This document shows positions 63,995 through 64,000 of a DNA stretch of 64,000 bases, piece after piece. Location: contig NZ_JACYVI010000015.1 of NCBI RefSeq assembly GCF_014842265.1, forward strand, positions 4,604 to 68,603, given 5' to 3'. The DNA is from Pseudomonas sp. CFBP 13711 (GTDB taxonomy: Bacteria; Pseudomonadota; Gammaproteobacteria; Pseudomonadales; Pseudomonadaceae). How positions within the stretch are numbered: position 1 is the first letter of the stretch; the number at the start of each line of letters is the position of its first letter. The notes beneath the pieces were generated by a model, which did no database searches, had not been told where the DNA came from, and saw only the letters and a list, made by a program, of their open reading frames with translations. The position numbers were made by a program, and so were the translations under genes.

Positions 63995-64000
63995 ATCAGC
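63991..64000 (+). CDS. xylH: Start of xylH, D-xylose ABC transporter permease (cut by window end)
   Basis: An ATG at 63991 overlaps the xylG stop and is followed by Asn-Gln codons before the window ends. The identity rests on the usual xylF-xylG-xylH order, not on the three visible codons. Confidence 0.6.

Overview
The window is high-GC chromosomal DNA from a pseudomonad of the Pseudomonas fluorescens group. This is inferred from the many REP/REPIN palindromes of the GTGGGAG-GAGC-TTGCTC type, a HutC-like regulator, a non-phosphorylating L-fucose pathway, an isomerase-type xylose operon with XylR, and siderophore genes resembling the pvd set. No rRNA, tRNA, CRISPR array or insertion sequence was seen.

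Layout. (1) 0.2-7.0 kb: a 2-oxoglutarate/Fe(II) oxygenase diverges from a GlcD-type FAD oxidase, a complete polar-amino-acid ABC importer and a HutC/UTRA-type GntR repressor. The same octamer, GTCTATAC, lies before three of the transcription units and is a likely shared operator. (2) 7.1-10.6 kb: a small hydrophilic protein, a tandem array of four REPINs, a DHA2-type MFS pump and an SDR. (3) 11.0-18.7 kb: a full L-fucose oxidation pathway (FadR-type regulator, 2-keto-3-deoxyfuconate dehydrogenase, FAH-family hydrolase, fuconate dehydratase, fuconolactonase, fucose dehydrogenase, mutarotase, FucP), predicted to yield pyruvate and lactate.

(4) 18.8-56.0 kb: a siderophore locus read entirely on the minus strand. 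It holds a PvdS-like sigma factor, a PvdE-like ABC exporter, an ornithine N5-hydroxylase (PvdA), two NRPSs (about 3248 and 5392 residues), a diaminobutyrate aminotransferase, a TonB receptor, an MbtH protein, a SyrP/TauD-type hydroxylase, an N5-hydroxyornithine formyltransferase (PvdF) and a FhuF-like ferric-siderophore reductase. It is not a pyoverdine cluster: no module has the chromophore order Glu-Tyr-Dab, and the periplasmic maturation genes are absent. Domain order and binding-pocket residues read by eye predict an acylated hexapeptide: acyl - D-(beta-hydroxy)Asp - Dab - D-Ser - formyl-hydroxy-Orn - Ser - D-formyl-hydroxy-Orn. This matches the residue order I recall for the marine marinobactins, with formyl instead of acetyl hydroxamates. 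It is the most interesting system in the window. Fur-type boxes precede the sigma, pvdA and receptor genes, and PvdS-type promoters precede pvdA and mbtH.

(5) 56.1-64.0 kb: a NudK-like Nudix hydrolase, a possible 25-residue membrane peptide, a galactose-dehydrogenase-like Gfo/Idh/MocA enzyme, xylR (minus), then xylA, xylF, xylG and the first codons of xylH (plus). The siderophore locus thus sits between sugar-catabolism loci.
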